From: Lachnospiraceae bacterium
GTDB taxonomy: Bacteria > Bacillota > Clostridia > Lachnospirales > Lachnospiraceae
Length of the DNA: 64,000 nucleotides
Direction of reading: 5' to 3'
NCBI GenBank assembly: GCA_910575555.1
Contig: CAJTFX010000011.1
Location: 1 to 64,000, forward strand
The position numbers and the translations under genes are program-made. Below the pieces are notes generated by a model. It ran no database searches. It was not told where the DNA came from and saw only the letters and a list, made by a program, of their open reading frames with translations. Positions within the stretch are counted from its first letter, which is position 1, and each line of letters starts with the position of its first letter. Below, piece by piece: positions 36,357 through 46,038 of this stretch.

Positions 36357-37424
36357 CTATGTGTAGAAAAAGAAGTAATGTTTGGTCACAAGATAAGCCC
36401 CGCCGTACAGGATGCAGGGAATCATGCAGAGGGCATACCGAAACCAGACGGAAAAACTTTTTTTTGACAGCCCTAAGGGAATCAGGCAGATGCTGAGTTC
36501 AAAGGGCAGCATATAAATCGCTGACATATTCAGTCCGAAGCTGGCGGATATGACTAAAAGCAGCTCCCACCAGTGACTGCGCTTCTGGTGGTTTCCGGCG
36601 ATTTTCAGAAAGAGGAGAAAGACCATCGGCAGAATGATGCAGGCCAGAATGGTTTTTCCTTCAAAAGCCCGGAAAAATAAAAATTCCGCGCCGGTATACA
36701 GATTGAAGCTGAACAGGTTCAGCAAGAACAGGAAACAGACAAGGGAAACGCCTTTTTTCCGGTAATTTTTCCCAAAAAGCTGCAGGCCAAGCTGATAATA
36801 AATCAGGTTAGCCAGAATTACCATTATGGAAGCTTCTGCAATTCTGGTTTCCATTAACGGGGGAACTCTCAATAACTGGCACAGGACGGCGCTGTGGTTC
36901 TGATATGTTTCCAACAGATACTCTGCATTTAATTTGCTCAGCAAAGCGCCGGTGTAAGGGTCATACTGGCTGATGGAATCGGTATATACCGAAGCGCTGA
37001 CGTCTCCGATATAATAAGACTGATCCCACAGGGCGTAAGTTTCCCCGTTATAATTCACCATGATAAGCTGAATCAGGATGATCAGAACCAGGCACAGAAG
37101 AGGCCGCTTCTGTTTTGCGAAAAGCTCCTGCAGGTAAGCTTTCTGCGTAGGAAAAGTTTTGCGGCGCAGAAAAGAAAACAGGAGCATCACTGCCAGAATA
37201 AAAATCCACCAGAGCTTTGTCAGCAGGGACAAGGGCTGAAGGGTCAGCTTCAGCGGAATGGCCATAAGCTGAAACAGAAAATAATAGCAGAAAAATCCAA
37301 GCAGGACCCGGTAAGAGACAGATTGCTCCTCAGAGGATACCATGTGCAGAAATAAATCTCCCAGCATGTAGCTGATGGTCAGATAAAAGAATACAATTCC
37401 CAAACATAACAGATAGTAAATCAT
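36357..37424 (-). CDS. Polytopic membrane protein (DUF6077-like)
   Basis: Protein of 355 residues with about nine TM helices and one larger extracytoplasmic loop (YNGETYALWDQSYYIGDVSASVYTDSISQYDPYTG) that looks like the first loop of GT-C glycosyltransferases. A GGAGG site lies 7 bases before ATG. One base separates it from the upstream gene's stop. The family call is tentative. Confidence 0.65.
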   Translation of the reverse strand: MIYYLLCLGIVFFYLTISYMLGDLFLHMVSSEEQSVSYRVLLGFFCYYFLFQLMAIPLKLTLQPLSLLTKLWWIFILAVMLLFSFLRRKTFPTQKAYLQELFAKQKRPLLCLVLIILIQLIMVNYNGETYALWDQSYYIGDVSASVYTDSISQYDPYTGALLSKLNAEYLLETYQNHSAVLCQLLRVPPLMETRIAEASIMVILANLIYYQLGLQLFGKNYRKKGVSLVCFLFLLNLFSFNLYTGAEFLFFRAFEGKTILACIILPMVFLLFLKIAGNHQKRSHWWELLLVISASFGLNMSAIYMLPFELSICLIPLGLSKKSFSVWFRYALCMIPCILYGGAYLVTKHYFFFYT

Positions 37425-37425
37425 A

Positions 37426-38568
37426 TCAATTCCTCCAAAGTGATTTCATGGCAGTGCTTATCTTGTTCCAGAGGCGCTCCGTGTCAAGGACACTGTAAAG
37501 GAACAGCAGAATCGGATACATGGCTGCAATCTGCGCCCGGGAGGCAGAGGCTGCGTGGGCCAGTCCCCGGGCCGGAGTCAGCAGATAAAACACAAAGGGC
37601 AGCAGGCTGATAAATACCAGAGGAACCAGGGTCAGGCAGGCATTCTTAATTTTGTGGCCCGCGGCAAATAATGCAAGGTATGATGCTGTTAAAATCAACA
37701 GCAGAATGGCCAGCGTTTTGATTCCGAAGTCTGCCCGGGAGAGAAATTCTCTCAGGTTACGGTACAGAGACAGTAAAATCTGGGGCAGAGAACAGGCGGC
37801 GCCGAAATTTTCCTCCCACAATCTGCGGATATATTCCGGAAAGAAATTTTTCCCGGTGGCCCAAAGGGCAATCAGCCATTTGGATGCCGTCAGCAACAGA
37901 CAGCCAAGTCCCCAGAACAGGGAGCAGCGGGCCAGAATTTTCCGGATGCCGGTCATATTGCTGAACTTTCGGATGGAAAGAAAAGCAATGGTAAGGGGGA
38001 TGCCCAGCGTAAGGATTGGGATTGTTCCATCGTCCAGAAAAACAGTTGCCGCTCCAATGGTGTAAAAAATCAGGTATAAACGCTGGGGGTCCTCTTTCTC
38101 ATAGCGGGGCGTTTTACCCAGCAGCACCAGAACTGCTGAAAATGTGATCAGAAAACAGCCTGCCTGGGACAGAGAATAGGACACCGGCAGAATATCTGCC
38201 CATAAAAAGGAAAAAAAGAACATAAATCCAAAGGGAGGAGCCAGTTTTCTGCTGATTTGCATGGCGGCGCCGAAAAACAGCAGGAAAAAAGCAATCATGC
38301 ACAGATAACGGATCTGGGCGGTGTGAAACAGATATAAAAGGGGACGCAGCAATACCTGGATGCCGTTCCAGCGGTAGCCGCTGTCCTGATTCAGCAGGCT
38401 GTTCCAGAGTGTGGAATATTCCGGATTGTGAGGAAGAAAAGAGCTGGAATGCTCCAGAATCCGTTCTTCCGGTATCCAATTTGCTGCAAACAGCAGAAAA
38501 AGGAATAAAATAGTCAGAAAAAAATGTAACTTGCAAAAAGAAAGAAATTTATTTGAGACAGATTTCAT
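37426..38568 (-). CDS. Polytopic membrane protein (GT-C/DUF6056-like)
   Basis: Protein of 380 residues, about ten TM helices. The first extracytoplasmic loop (SFLPHNPEYSTLWNSLLNQDSGYRWNG) and a late loop (YLLTPARGLAHAASASRAQI) have the look of lipid-linked sugar transferases or polymer-handling proteins. It is the first gene of a three-gene minus-strand operon with the next start one base after its stop. The ribosome site is poor (GGGGT). Divergent from the LCP gene at 38805. Function by context only. Confidence 0.6.
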   Translation of the reverse strand: MKSVSNKFLSFCKLHFFLTILFLFLLFAANWIPEERILEHSSSFLPHNPEYSTLWNSLLNQDSGYRWNGIQVLLRPLLYLFHTAQIRYLCMIAFFLLFFGAAMQISRKLAPPFGFMFFFSFLWADILPVSYSLSQAGCFLITFSAVLVLLGKTPRYEKEDPQRLYLIFYTIGAATVFLDDGTIPILTLGIPLTIAFLSIRKFSNMTGIRKILARCSLFWGLGCLLLTASKWLIALWATGKNFFPEYIRRLWEENFGAACSLPQILLSLYRNLREFLSRADFGIKTLAILLLILTASYLALFAAGHKIKNACLTLVPLVFISLLPFVFYLLTPARGLAHAASASRAQIAAMYPILLFLYSVLDTERLWNKISTAMKSLWRN

Positions 38569-38719
38569 GATTAATACCCCGAATCTTTTGCTTTTGTTGC
38601 GTGCACGTTGTATTTCTGGTAATGAAAATTACATTACTAGTGTAACCTAGTTTACATTACATCAGGCAGGAAAGCAATAGATGAAATGGAAAATATGTGT
38701 AGAAAAACCCCTTGTTTTA

Positions 38720-38728
38720 TGGTATACT
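38720..38728 (+). promoter_or_regulatory. Extended -10 promoter of LCP gene
   Basis: TGGTATACT at 38720-38728 is an extended -10; the -35 region (TAGAAA, 17 bp upstream) is poor. The 38569-38700 stretch also has a repeat-rich ATTACATTAC motif and a short palindrome TGTAACCTAGTTTACA of unknown role. Confidence 0.5.
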
Positions 38729-38804
38729 CACTAAGAATCAGTGGGAAAACAACATAATATTTGGTTTACAGGTAAGAATAAGAACTGGTAAGGAGGACAG
38801 GAAC

Positions 38805-39887
38805 ATGGCGAGAAATACAGGGAACCAGACAGAATACAGCAGAAGGAAAAAGAAGAAAACCAACCGGAAAAAGCGTCAGCAGAGGAAGGTTATACTGGCA
38901 ATACTGGCGGTAATCCTTGCATTAATTGGACTGGCAGCGGCCTATGTCTGGAGTAAATACGGAAAGATGGGAAGAATTGACATCAAGGACAAGGATGTTA
39001 AGATAAATGATTTGTCTGTGGATACAAAAAAAACATTGGACGGTTATGACAATATTGCGCTTTTTGGACTGGACAACCGTTCCACCGGCAATTTTGAAAG
39101 AGGAAACAGCGATACAATTATTGTGGTGAGCATCAGTAAAAAATCAGGCGAAATTCGAATGGCTTCCGTTTACCGGGACACGTATCTGGATATCGGAGAC
39201 AACACCTTCCGTAAGGCCAATGCAGCTTACGCCAACGGCGGGCCCAAGCAGGCCATTGAGATGCTGAATAAGAATCTGGATTTGAATATTACGGATTATG
39301 TCAGCGTGGATTTCAGCGCGCTGGTGGACGCTATTGACGCTTTAGGCGGCATTGAACTGGATATTACGGCGGAAGAGGCAGAATGGCTCAACGGCTATAT
39401 TGTGGAAACCAACGAGGTAACCGGCCATAACAGCGGCCCGGTGTCGCCGGGAGAAAATGTCCATGTGGACGGGGTGCAGGCCACTTCATATGCCAGAATC
39501 CGTTACGTGGGCCTGGATTATCAGAGAACGGAGCGTCAGCGTACGGTGATTACCAAGATGTTTGAAAAGGCAAAACAGTGTGATTTGATGACGTTAAACG
39601 CTCTTCTGGACAAGATGCTGCCCCAGATTTCCACCAGTTTAAGCCTGACAGAGATGTTGGGGCTTGCGGGAAATATTACCAAATATCATATGGGAGAGAA
39701 TACGGGCTTTCCATTTGATAAGGCAACGCCGGGCAATGTGGGAGGCGCCGGAGATGCGGTGGTTCCGGTGAATTTGGCAGAAAATGTGAAGCAGCTTCAT
39801 GCTTTTTTGTATGACAATGAGAGTTATACGCCTTCAGAGACAGTTCAGAGCGTCAGTGCAGCCATTCAGTCCAATACCGGATATTAA
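38805..39887 (+). CDS. LCP-family glycopolymer ligase
   Basis: Protein of 360 residues. A very basic cytoplasmic N-terminus (RRKKKKTNRKKRQQRK) leads to one TM helix (VILAILAVILALIGLAAAYVW), then the LytR-CpsA-Psr domain: NIALFGLDNR, ASVYRDTYLDI, KANAAYANGGPKQAIEMLN, VDFSALVDAIDALGGIELDI, YARIRYVGLDYQRTERQR. These Asp/Arg motifs bind the pyrophosphate lipid of the donor. LCP enzymes attach wall teichoic acid or capsule from undecaprenyl-pyrophosphate onto peptidoglycan. Start ATG 38805 follows AAGGAGGAC. A paralog lies at 51504. A strong terminator follows, so it is a one-gene unit. Confidence 0.9.
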   Translation: MARNTGNQTEYSRRKKKKTNRKKRQQRKVILAILAVILALIGLAAAYVWSKYGKMGRIDIKDKDVKINDLSVDTKKTLDGYDNIALFGLDNRSTGNFERGNSDTIIVVSISKKSGEIRMASVYRDTYLDIGDNTFRKANAAYANGGPKQAIEMLNKNLDLNITDYVSVDFSALVDAIDALGGIELDITAEEAEWLNGYIVETNEVTGHNSGPVSPGENVHVDGVQATSYARIRYVGLDYQRTERQRTVITKMFEKAKQCDLMTLNALLDKMLPQISTSLSLTEMLGLAGNITKYHMGENTGFPFDKATPGNVGGAGDAVVPVNLAENVKQLHAFLYDNESYTPSETVQSVSAAIQSNTGY

Positions 39888-39906
39888 TATAGGAACAGAT
39901 AAGTTG

Positions 39907-39946
39907 TGCCTGCGGTATCCCTTCGGGGAGGCCGCAGGCAGTTTTG
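39907..39946 (+). terminator. Intrinsic terminator after LCP gene
   Basis: TGCCTGCGG and CCGCAGGCA pair around a UUCG-type loop (TCCCTTCGGGGA), followed by GTTTTGTG. Confidence 0.85.
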
Positions 39947-40068
39947 TGTAAAATTTATGTAAGTTTCTGGCAGATGGTTGTGCGGGAGAAAAAATTATGA
40001 TAGGATAAAAAACGACCCGAGATGACAGGATGTACAAAGAATTTTGAACAGAAACGGAGTGTACAGAG

Positions 40069-43000
40069 ATGAAAACGTCAAAAAGAATGGCGGCAGCCCT
40101 TTTAGCGGCATGTATGATGATTACTTCCCCGGGAACCCAGGCATGGGCGTATCAGGGAGAGAAGGCTTCATCCGAGCCGGCAAAACTGGAACGCAGGCTG
40201 AAAGACACAGAAGAAATCACGGATGAGACAGTACTAACGAAGAAAGATACAGGAGAAATCACAGATGAAATAGAATTACCTGCGCAAGATACCAAAACAG
40301 CGGAGAAAGCTGCGGAAGAACCGGGTATTTTAAACTTTATTATGCAGGAAAGCGAATGGATTCAGACGCCGGGCATACAGAATATTGCAGTCAGTCTGGG
40401 AGAAGAAGGAAGCGCCCTGGAGTCTGCCATGCTTTGGTATCAAAACCGGACAACCGGACAGGAGCTGACTGCTCAGGCAGCGGGAATTGCCGGCAATATG
40501 GCGCGTTTTTCCATGGAGTACCAGAGTGAAGATTCGGCAGGAATTTACGAACTGACGAAAATTATCTGGGAGCAGAACGGCAGGTCTTACCGGGCGGTTC
40601 TGGCTGAAACCGATATGGAAGTGGTATACGGCGTCAATCAGGCCGTGGAAGCTGAGCCGGATGAACTGCTGCTGAACCAGGAATTGTTAGAAGAAGTAAA
40701 AGCCAGCGTAGTGACCATGGATGAAAACGGCAATCCTGCTTCTGAGGACAGCGTTGCGGGTGTTCTGGGGAACACAGAGGGCAATTTGGGCCTTTCCCGC
40801 AAATTTACAACCCGGGGCGCAAAGAACATGGTGATTATACTGGACCCGGGCCATGACAGCACCCATTCCGGGGCATCCTACCATGGATACAAGGAACAGG
40901 ATCTGGTGCTGAAAATTGCCAAATACTGCAAAACAGAGCTGGAGAAATACGGCGGCATCACCATTTACATGACAAGGGAAACACAAAGCTGCCCCCATGG
41001 AGGGAATATTGTGGATTCCGGAACCTGCAATGCCAAACGGGTGGAATTTGCCGCAGCCAAGGGCGCAGATGTTTACGTAAGCTTTCACTTAAATGCAAGT
41101 GCAAGCAGCAGCGCCAAGGGTGTTGGGGTGTATTATCCCAACAGCAATTACCGGCCGGCCATCGGCGCAGAAGGGAAAGGTCTGGCAACCTCAATTTATC
41201 AGAAGCTGGCTTCACTGGGACTTTCCACCTGGGCCACGGGAGTTTTAATCCGCAATTCAGAGACAAATACCCAGTATCCGGACGGTTCCCTGGCAGATTA
41301 TCTGGCAATTATCAGAAGAAGCAAACTGGCAGGTTTTCCGGCAGTGCTGATTGAACATGCATTTTTAAGCAATTCCGGAGACGTCAGCAAATTTTTGAAC
41401 ACAGACGCCAAGCTGAACAATCTGGGAGTTGCAGACGCCCAGGGGATTGCAGCCTATTATGGATTGACGCTGAAAGGCGAGGCGGATGAAAATGAAAAGG
41501 ACGCGCCGGAGATTTCCTCGATTCAGTCCAGAAGCAGCACGCAGCTGAGAATTATCTGGAATGAGGTTCCCGGTGCAGTGTCCTATGAGATTCACCGGAG
41601 TACGGCGGAAAACGGAACTTATGCCCCTGTGGGAACCACAGCCAAAACCCAGTATGACGACGGCACAGCGGCGGCAGGAACATATTATTATTATAAGGTA
41701 TGCGCGGTATTTGAAGATGGGGAACAGTCGGAGTTGTCCGGCGTTCATGCAGGCAAAACCCTGACGCAGCCAAGCATTACAAAAGCAGTGTCCGTATCAA
41801 ACGCACAGGTGGATCTGGCATGGAATCCGGTTGCAGACGCAACAAAGTATGAATTGTTCCGCAGTGAGGCGAAGGACGGAACTTATACCAAGATTGCCAC
41901 GCTGAAATCGGGGAAAACTGCTTACAGCGATAAAAATGTCAAGGCCCAGACTACATATTATTACAAGCTCAGGGCCAGAGGCGGAGAGAAAACCGGCTAC
42001 AGCAGTTATTCTGCCGTTTATTCCGGCTGGGCGGTAAAGAAAACGAAGATAGAAAGCGTAAGCTCCAAGACCAGCACTTCCCTGGAGATAAAATGGAAGA
42101 AGGTTTCTAAGGCATACGGGTACCGGGTGCAGAGAAGCGCCTCCAAAAACGGCAGGTACAAAACCGTTGCTACCATTAAGAATGGAAATACCACGAAATA
42201 TGTAGATAAGAAATTAGTAACCGGAAAAAAATATTATTACAAAGTACAGACCATGAATCGGGTAAATAAAAAAACAGGTTACAGCGGGTACTGTAAGGCA
42301 GTCTCAGGTTCTACCATTACAGGAACCACCATGGTATATGCAAGATCTAAAAGCAGCGCCAGTATGGAAGTATCATGGAACCGGGATTATAAGGCTACAG
42401 GCTACCGGATTAAACGCAGTACCTCCAAAAAGGGAACCTACCAGGTGATTGCCAATATTTCCGGAAACAAAACGGTGAAGTATACGGACAAGACCATTTC
42501 CACCGGAAAAAAATATTATTATGCGGTGGAAAGCGTGGTGAAGAAAAACGGCGTATCCAATTACAGCGGCAATTCCAAACCGGTGACTGCAAGAAATCTG
42601 AAGCGTGTCTCGGGCATTGCCATGGAGACAGGCGAGTACGGGGTGGTTTTAACCTGGCTGGATGTGATTGCAGCAACCGGTTACCAGATTATGCGCAGTG
42701 AGGAAGAAGGCGGGCCTTACCGGGAGATTGCCAAGCTGAAAACGGATGAACCCGGCTATTCTGACACTACGGCAGTGGTGGGAAACAGGTATTATTACAA
42801 AATCAGGCCCTATCGGAGCGGAAAATATACAGGATACGGAAGCTACACAAAAGCATTGGAAAAATGGGTTTTGGAGACGCCTGATAATCTGACAGCGGCT
42901 TCCCAGTCCGGGCAGATCAAGCTGTCCTGGGGAAAAGTGCCGAAAGCCGTGGGCTATGAGGTATTTCGGAGCACAGATGAGGAAAGCGGTTATGAGAGCA

Positions 43001-43158
43001 TTGGAGAAGTAACCGGCAGAAGCGTATGCACCTATACAGATGACACGGCTTTGCCGGAACAGGTATATTATTATAAGGTAGCAGCCATCGGGGACAACGG
43101 AGAAGCCACCGGCAATGGGGACGAAACAGATCCGGTGTCCGCACAGATTGAGAGCTGA
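40069..43158 (+). CDS. N-acetylmuramoyl-L-alanine amidase with six FN3 domains
   Basis: Secreted wall hydrolase of 1,029 residues. Signal peptide MAAALLAACMMITSPGTQAWA; a Glu/Thr-rich linker; a beta-rich domain to about 250; then an Amidase_3 domain (IILDPGHDSTHSG with His262; YKEQDL; VSFHLNAS; LIEHAFLSNSGD with catalytic Glu429). From about 475 to the end there are six fibronectin-III repeats, each with the (V/I)xYxIxRS and YYYKV landmarks. These hydrolases cut the bond between MurNAc and the stem peptide; the FN3 array probably binds wall glycan or spaces the enzyme. The last 200 bp lie next to a glucosaminidase gene with the same FN3 type, so the pair probably act together. Acidic N-terminal part, basic FN3 part. 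Confidence 0.9.
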   Translation: MKTSKRMAAALLAACMMITSPGTQAWAYQGEKASSEPAKLERRLKDTEEITDETVLTKKDTGEITDEIELPAQDTKTAEKAAEEPGILNFIMQESEWIQTPGIQNIAVSLGEEGSALESAMLWYQNRTTGQELTAQAAGIAGNMARFSMEYQSEDSAGIYELTKIIWEQNGRSYRAVLAETDMEVVYGVNQAVEAEPDELLLNQELLEEVKASVVTMDENGNPASEDSVAGVLGNTEGNLGLSRKFTTRGAKNMVIILDPGHDSTHSGASYHGYKEQDLVLKIAKYCKTELEKYGGITIYMTRETQSCPHGGNIVDSGTCNAKRVEFAAAKGADVYVSFHLNASASSSAKGVGVYYPNSNYRPAIGAEGKGLATSIYQKLASLGLSTWATGVLIRNSETNTQYPDGSLADYLAIIRRSKLAGFPAVLIEHAFLSNSGDVSKFLNTDAKLNNLGVADAQGIAAYYGLTLKGEADENEKDAPEISSIQSRSSTQLRIIWNEVPGAVSYEIHRSTAENGTYAPVGTTAKTQYDDGTAAAGTYYYYKVCAVFEDGEQSELSGVHAGKTLTQPSITKAVSVSNAQVDLAWNPVADATKYELFRSEAKDGTYTKIATLKSGKTAYSDKNVKAQTTYYYKLRARGGEKTGYSSYSAVYSGWAVKKTKIESVSSKTSTSLEIKWKKVSKAYGYRVQRSASKNGRYKTVATIKNGNTTKYVDKKLVTGKKYYYKVQTMNRVNKKTGYSGYCKAVSGSTITGTTMVYARSKSSASMEVSWNRDYKATGYRIKRSTSKKGTYQVIANISGNKTVKYTDKTISTGKKYYYAVESVVKKNGVSNYSGNSKPVTARNLKRVSGIAMETGEYGVVLTWLDVIAATGYQIMRSEEEGGPYREIAKLKTDEPGYSDTTAVVGNRYYYKIRPYRSGKYTGYGSYTKALEKWVLETPDNLTAASQSGQIKLSWGKVPKAVGYEVFRSTDEESGYESIGEVTGRSVCTYTDDTALPEQVYYYKVAAIGDNGEATGNGDETDPVSAQIES

Positions 43159-43177
43159 ACAGGAAAGGAAGAATGAA

Positions 43178-45970
43178 ATGGGCTTGGGAAAGAGCAGAAA
43201 ATATGCGGCAGTGCTGCTGACGGCTGCCATTCTTTCCGCTGATGTTTGCGGAGCAGGCAGTACGGTCTATGGGGCGCAGCCAGAAACACAGACACAAACA
43301 GACCAACAGACATTAAAGGACAGCGAGCCGGAAAATACACAGAACCCGGCAGAAGCAAAACAGGATAAAACGAAGGTTCAGCCGGAAGAGAAGCCGGCAG
43401 AAGCAGAATCAGAACAGCCGGCAGAGAAGCCGGAGCAAACGGAGCCGGCAGATACCGGGAAGGCTGCAGCAGAAGAAGCAGTACAGGAGAAAAGGCTGCA
43501 GTCAGAGTTGGATGAACTTTCAGAAACTCCGGCTGCAGAGGCAGAGAATCCGGAGGAAGAAGCAAATATTCAGGCAGAACAGGCATTTGAGGAACTGCTG
43601 AAAGAATATGAGATGTACGGAACCCTGACAAATGATGTCATATTCCCCATTTATCAGGAGCCCTCCCTGGAATCAGCAGTGATACAGGAGCTGTCCAGCG
43701 GCTGGCAGGTAAGGCTGACGGGCGTAAAGATTCAGGCTGACGGAGTATGGTATCAGATTGCTTTTGCCGTATATGATCAGGAATACAGTGGTTATATTCC
43801 CGGGGAATATGTGATCACCCAGGATGACAGAATGACAGAATGGGAAGAGAAGTATCTGAACGGGGGCATGGAAGCCAGAACCTTTGCCAGAGGAAGCGCA
43901 AGGGGAAGCACCCAGTTATCTGCTTTTCCGGCCAGTTATCAGAGCGCCATTCAGAAATTGATTCAGGCCCATCCCAACTGGACCTTTGTGCCCATGAACA
44001 CAGGACTGGAATGGGCGGAAGTTTTGGAAAATGAGATGAGAGACAGCGTGAATCTGGTGGAAACTTATCAGCCGGACACCTGGAAATCCACCGCACCCAA
44101 AGATTACGATATGAGCACCGGCAAATGGATTATTAAAAACGGCACCAACTGGGTGCAGGCGTCGGAATCCATTATCAAGCATTATTTAGATCCCAGAAAC
44201 TTTCTGACGGAAGAATCCGTGTTTCAGTTTGAACAGCTGACTTACAGCAGTTACCATACAGAATCCGGCGTGGAAAAGATTTTAAGCGGAACCTTCATGA
44301 GCAATAAGAAGCTGGAGGACGGTTCCGGCGGCGGAATTACCTATGCCAAGGCATTTATAGAGATTGGGAAAGAACTGAAGGTCAGCCCCTATTTTCTGGC
44401 CAGCCGCGTGCGTCAGGAGCAGGGAGTAAAGGGGGATTCTTCTCTGATATCCGGCACCTATCCCGGCTATCAGGGATACTACAATTACTTTAATATGGGA
44501 GCTACGGGAATCGGCATTGACGTGATTACCAGCGGATTGACAGAGGCCAAAAATGCAGGATGGGACACCCGTTATAAGGCATTGAAGGGCGGAGCTGAAA
44601 AAGTGTCATCCAAATACATTGCCCGGGGGCAGGATACCTTTTATCTGCAGAAATTTGACGTGGACGCTTCCTACGACGGCCTGTACTGGCACCAGTATAT
44701 GCAGAATCTTTTAGCGGCAGACAGCGAAGGACGGGCAGTACGCAAGGGTTATGCAGAGATGGGAGCCCTGAACAATAAATTCGTGTTTAAGGTTCCGGTG
44801 TACAATAATATGCCCGCATCTCCTTGTCCCAAACCGGAAGCGGATCTGAGCAAACCGGTTCTGAAAGCGGAAAAGAGCGGATACGGCCTTGTAAAGCTGT
44901 CCTGGAATGAAGTTGCAGCAGCCCAGGGATATCAGATTTACCGTTCGGAAGGCAGCGGAGCATATAAAAAGATAAAAACCATCAGCAATGCAGGAACCCG
45001 TTCTTATGAGGACCGTTCGGTGGTTCCGGGAAAAGTGTATAATTACAAAGTCCGGGCCTACTTAAAATTCAGTGAAGGGAACAAATATTCCCCATATTCT
45101 GAGGTAAAGACGGTTAATCTTACCATTCCTGCCACGGAATGGAGTAAATTTAAGATTAAAAATTACAGAACCATTGAGATGTCCTGGAAGAAAAAATCCG
45201 TGGACGGCTATAAAATTTACCGAAAAACCGGAAGCGGCAAATATACCTGCATAGCAACCATTACAGGCACCAGTTTCAAGAATACCACAGTGAAACCGGC
45301 AAATACCTACACGTACCGGGTGCGCGGGTATGTATCCGTAAACGGAAAGCTTTATTATTCTGCTTATACCCCGGTGAAGCAGGCAGTGCTTAAAATGGCG
45401 AAGCCCCAACTGAAGAAGGTAAAGGTTTCCGGCGGAAAAAAAGTGAAAGTAACCTGGAAACGGGATTCCAAAGCGGACGGCTATTACATTTACCGGGCCA
45501 CATCCAAAAAGGGCAAGTATAAGAAGGTTAAAACCATTACCAAAAATAAAACCGTAAGCTGGTCTGACACCGGCATTACCACCGGAAAGACATATTATTA
45601 TAAGATCCGTTCTTATGTAAAAACGTCATCAGGAACGAAATCTTCCGGTTATTCCAGTGTTTTAAATGTAAAAACTGCATTAAAAACACCGGCGGTTACC
45701 TCCATTACCGCTTCTTCCAAAGGCCGGGTGAAGCTGAAGTGGAGCAAGGACGGCAATGCAGCCGGTTATAAGATTTACCGTGCATCCTCCAAAAACGGCA
45801 AATACAAAGAAGTGAAAAAAATCACAAAAAATACAACCCTCACCTGGACGGATAAAACGACCAGAGCGGGGAAAAAATATTATTACAAAATCAGAGCCTA
45901 TTCCATTAACCAGAGCAAAGTGAAATATTCCGCATACTCTGCGAAAAAAGGCATTCGGGTAAGCGAATAG
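43178..45970 (+). CDS. Endo-beta-N-acetylglucosaminidase (GH73-like) with FN3 domains
   Basis: Secreted protein of 930 residues. Start ATG 43178, after GGAAAGGAAG, is 19 bases past the amidase stop; a signal peptide (YAAVLLTAAILSADVCGA) follows. A long Glu/Pro/Ala-rich linker with PAEKPE-type units runs to about 140. An SH3-like domain follows (NDVIFPIYQEPSLESAVIQE). The glucosaminidase domain has RVRQEQGVKGDSS, with Glu414 at the catalytic position, and YYNYFNMGATG. Four FN3 repeats with very Lys-rich faces (KKVKVTWKR, KGRVKLKW) complete it. It cleaves the GlcNAc-MurNAc glycan, complementary to the amidase upstream; the two genes probably form one operon. Confidence 0.9.
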   Translation: MGLGKSRKYAAVLLTAAILSADVCGAGSTVYGAQPETQTQTDQQTLKDSEPENTQNPAEAKQDKTKVQPEEKPAEAESEQPAEKPEQTEPADTGKAAAEEAVQEKRLQSELDELSETPAAEAENPEEEANIQAEQAFEELLKEYEMYGTLTNDVIFPIYQEPSLESAVIQELSSGWQVRLTGVKIQADGVWYQIAFAVYDQEYSGYIPGEYVITQDDRMTEWEEKYLNGGMEARTFARGSARGSTQLSAFPASYQSAIQKLIQAHPNWTFVPMNTGLEWAEVLENEMRDSVNLVETYQPDTWKSTAPKDYDMSTGKWIIKNGTNWVQASESIIKHYLDPRNFLTEESVFQFEQLTYSSYHTESGVEKILSGTFMSNKKLEDGSGGGITYAKAFIEIGKELKVSPYFLASRVRQEQGVKGDSSLISGTYPGYQGYYNYFNMGATGIGIDVITSGLTEAKNAGWDTRYKALKGGAEKVSSKYIARGQDTFYLQKFDVDASYDGLYWHQYMQNLLAADSEGRAVRKGYAEMGALNNKFVFKVPVYNNMPASPCPKPEADLSKPVLKAEKSGYGLVKLSWNEVAAAQGYQIYRSEGSGAYKKIKTISNAGTRSYEDRSVVPGKVYNYKVRAYLKFSEGNKYSPYSEVKTVNLTIPATEWSKFKIKNYRTIEMSWKKKSVDGYKIYRKTGSGKYTCIATITGTSFKNTTVKPANTYTYRVRGYVSVNGKLYYSAYTPVKQAVLKMAKPQLKKVKVSGGKKVKVTWKRDSKADGYYIYRATSKKGKYKKVKTITKNKTVSWSDTGITTGKTYYYKIRSYVKTSSGTKSSGYSSVLNVKTALKTPAVTSITASSKGRVKLKWSKDGNAAGYKIYRASSKNGKYKEVKKITKNTTLTWTDKTTRAGKKYYYKIRAYSINQSKVKYSAYSAKKGIRVSE

Positions 45971-46038
45971 GAATCGTAAAATTTCACAATGTCTGAAGTT
46001 TGCAGTCTGACGGTTTTGAGAAGCGTGAGGAAAGAGGA

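Noticed and set aside
43115-43177. Upstream extension of the glucosaminidase gene into the amidase gene
   Set aside because: The frame is open but ATG 43178 has the ribosome site and begins the signal peptide.
40069-45970. Many long minus-strand ORFs under the FN3 and amidase genes
   Set aside because: They are antisense shadows with cysteine/arginine/proline-rich low-complexity products and no start sites.
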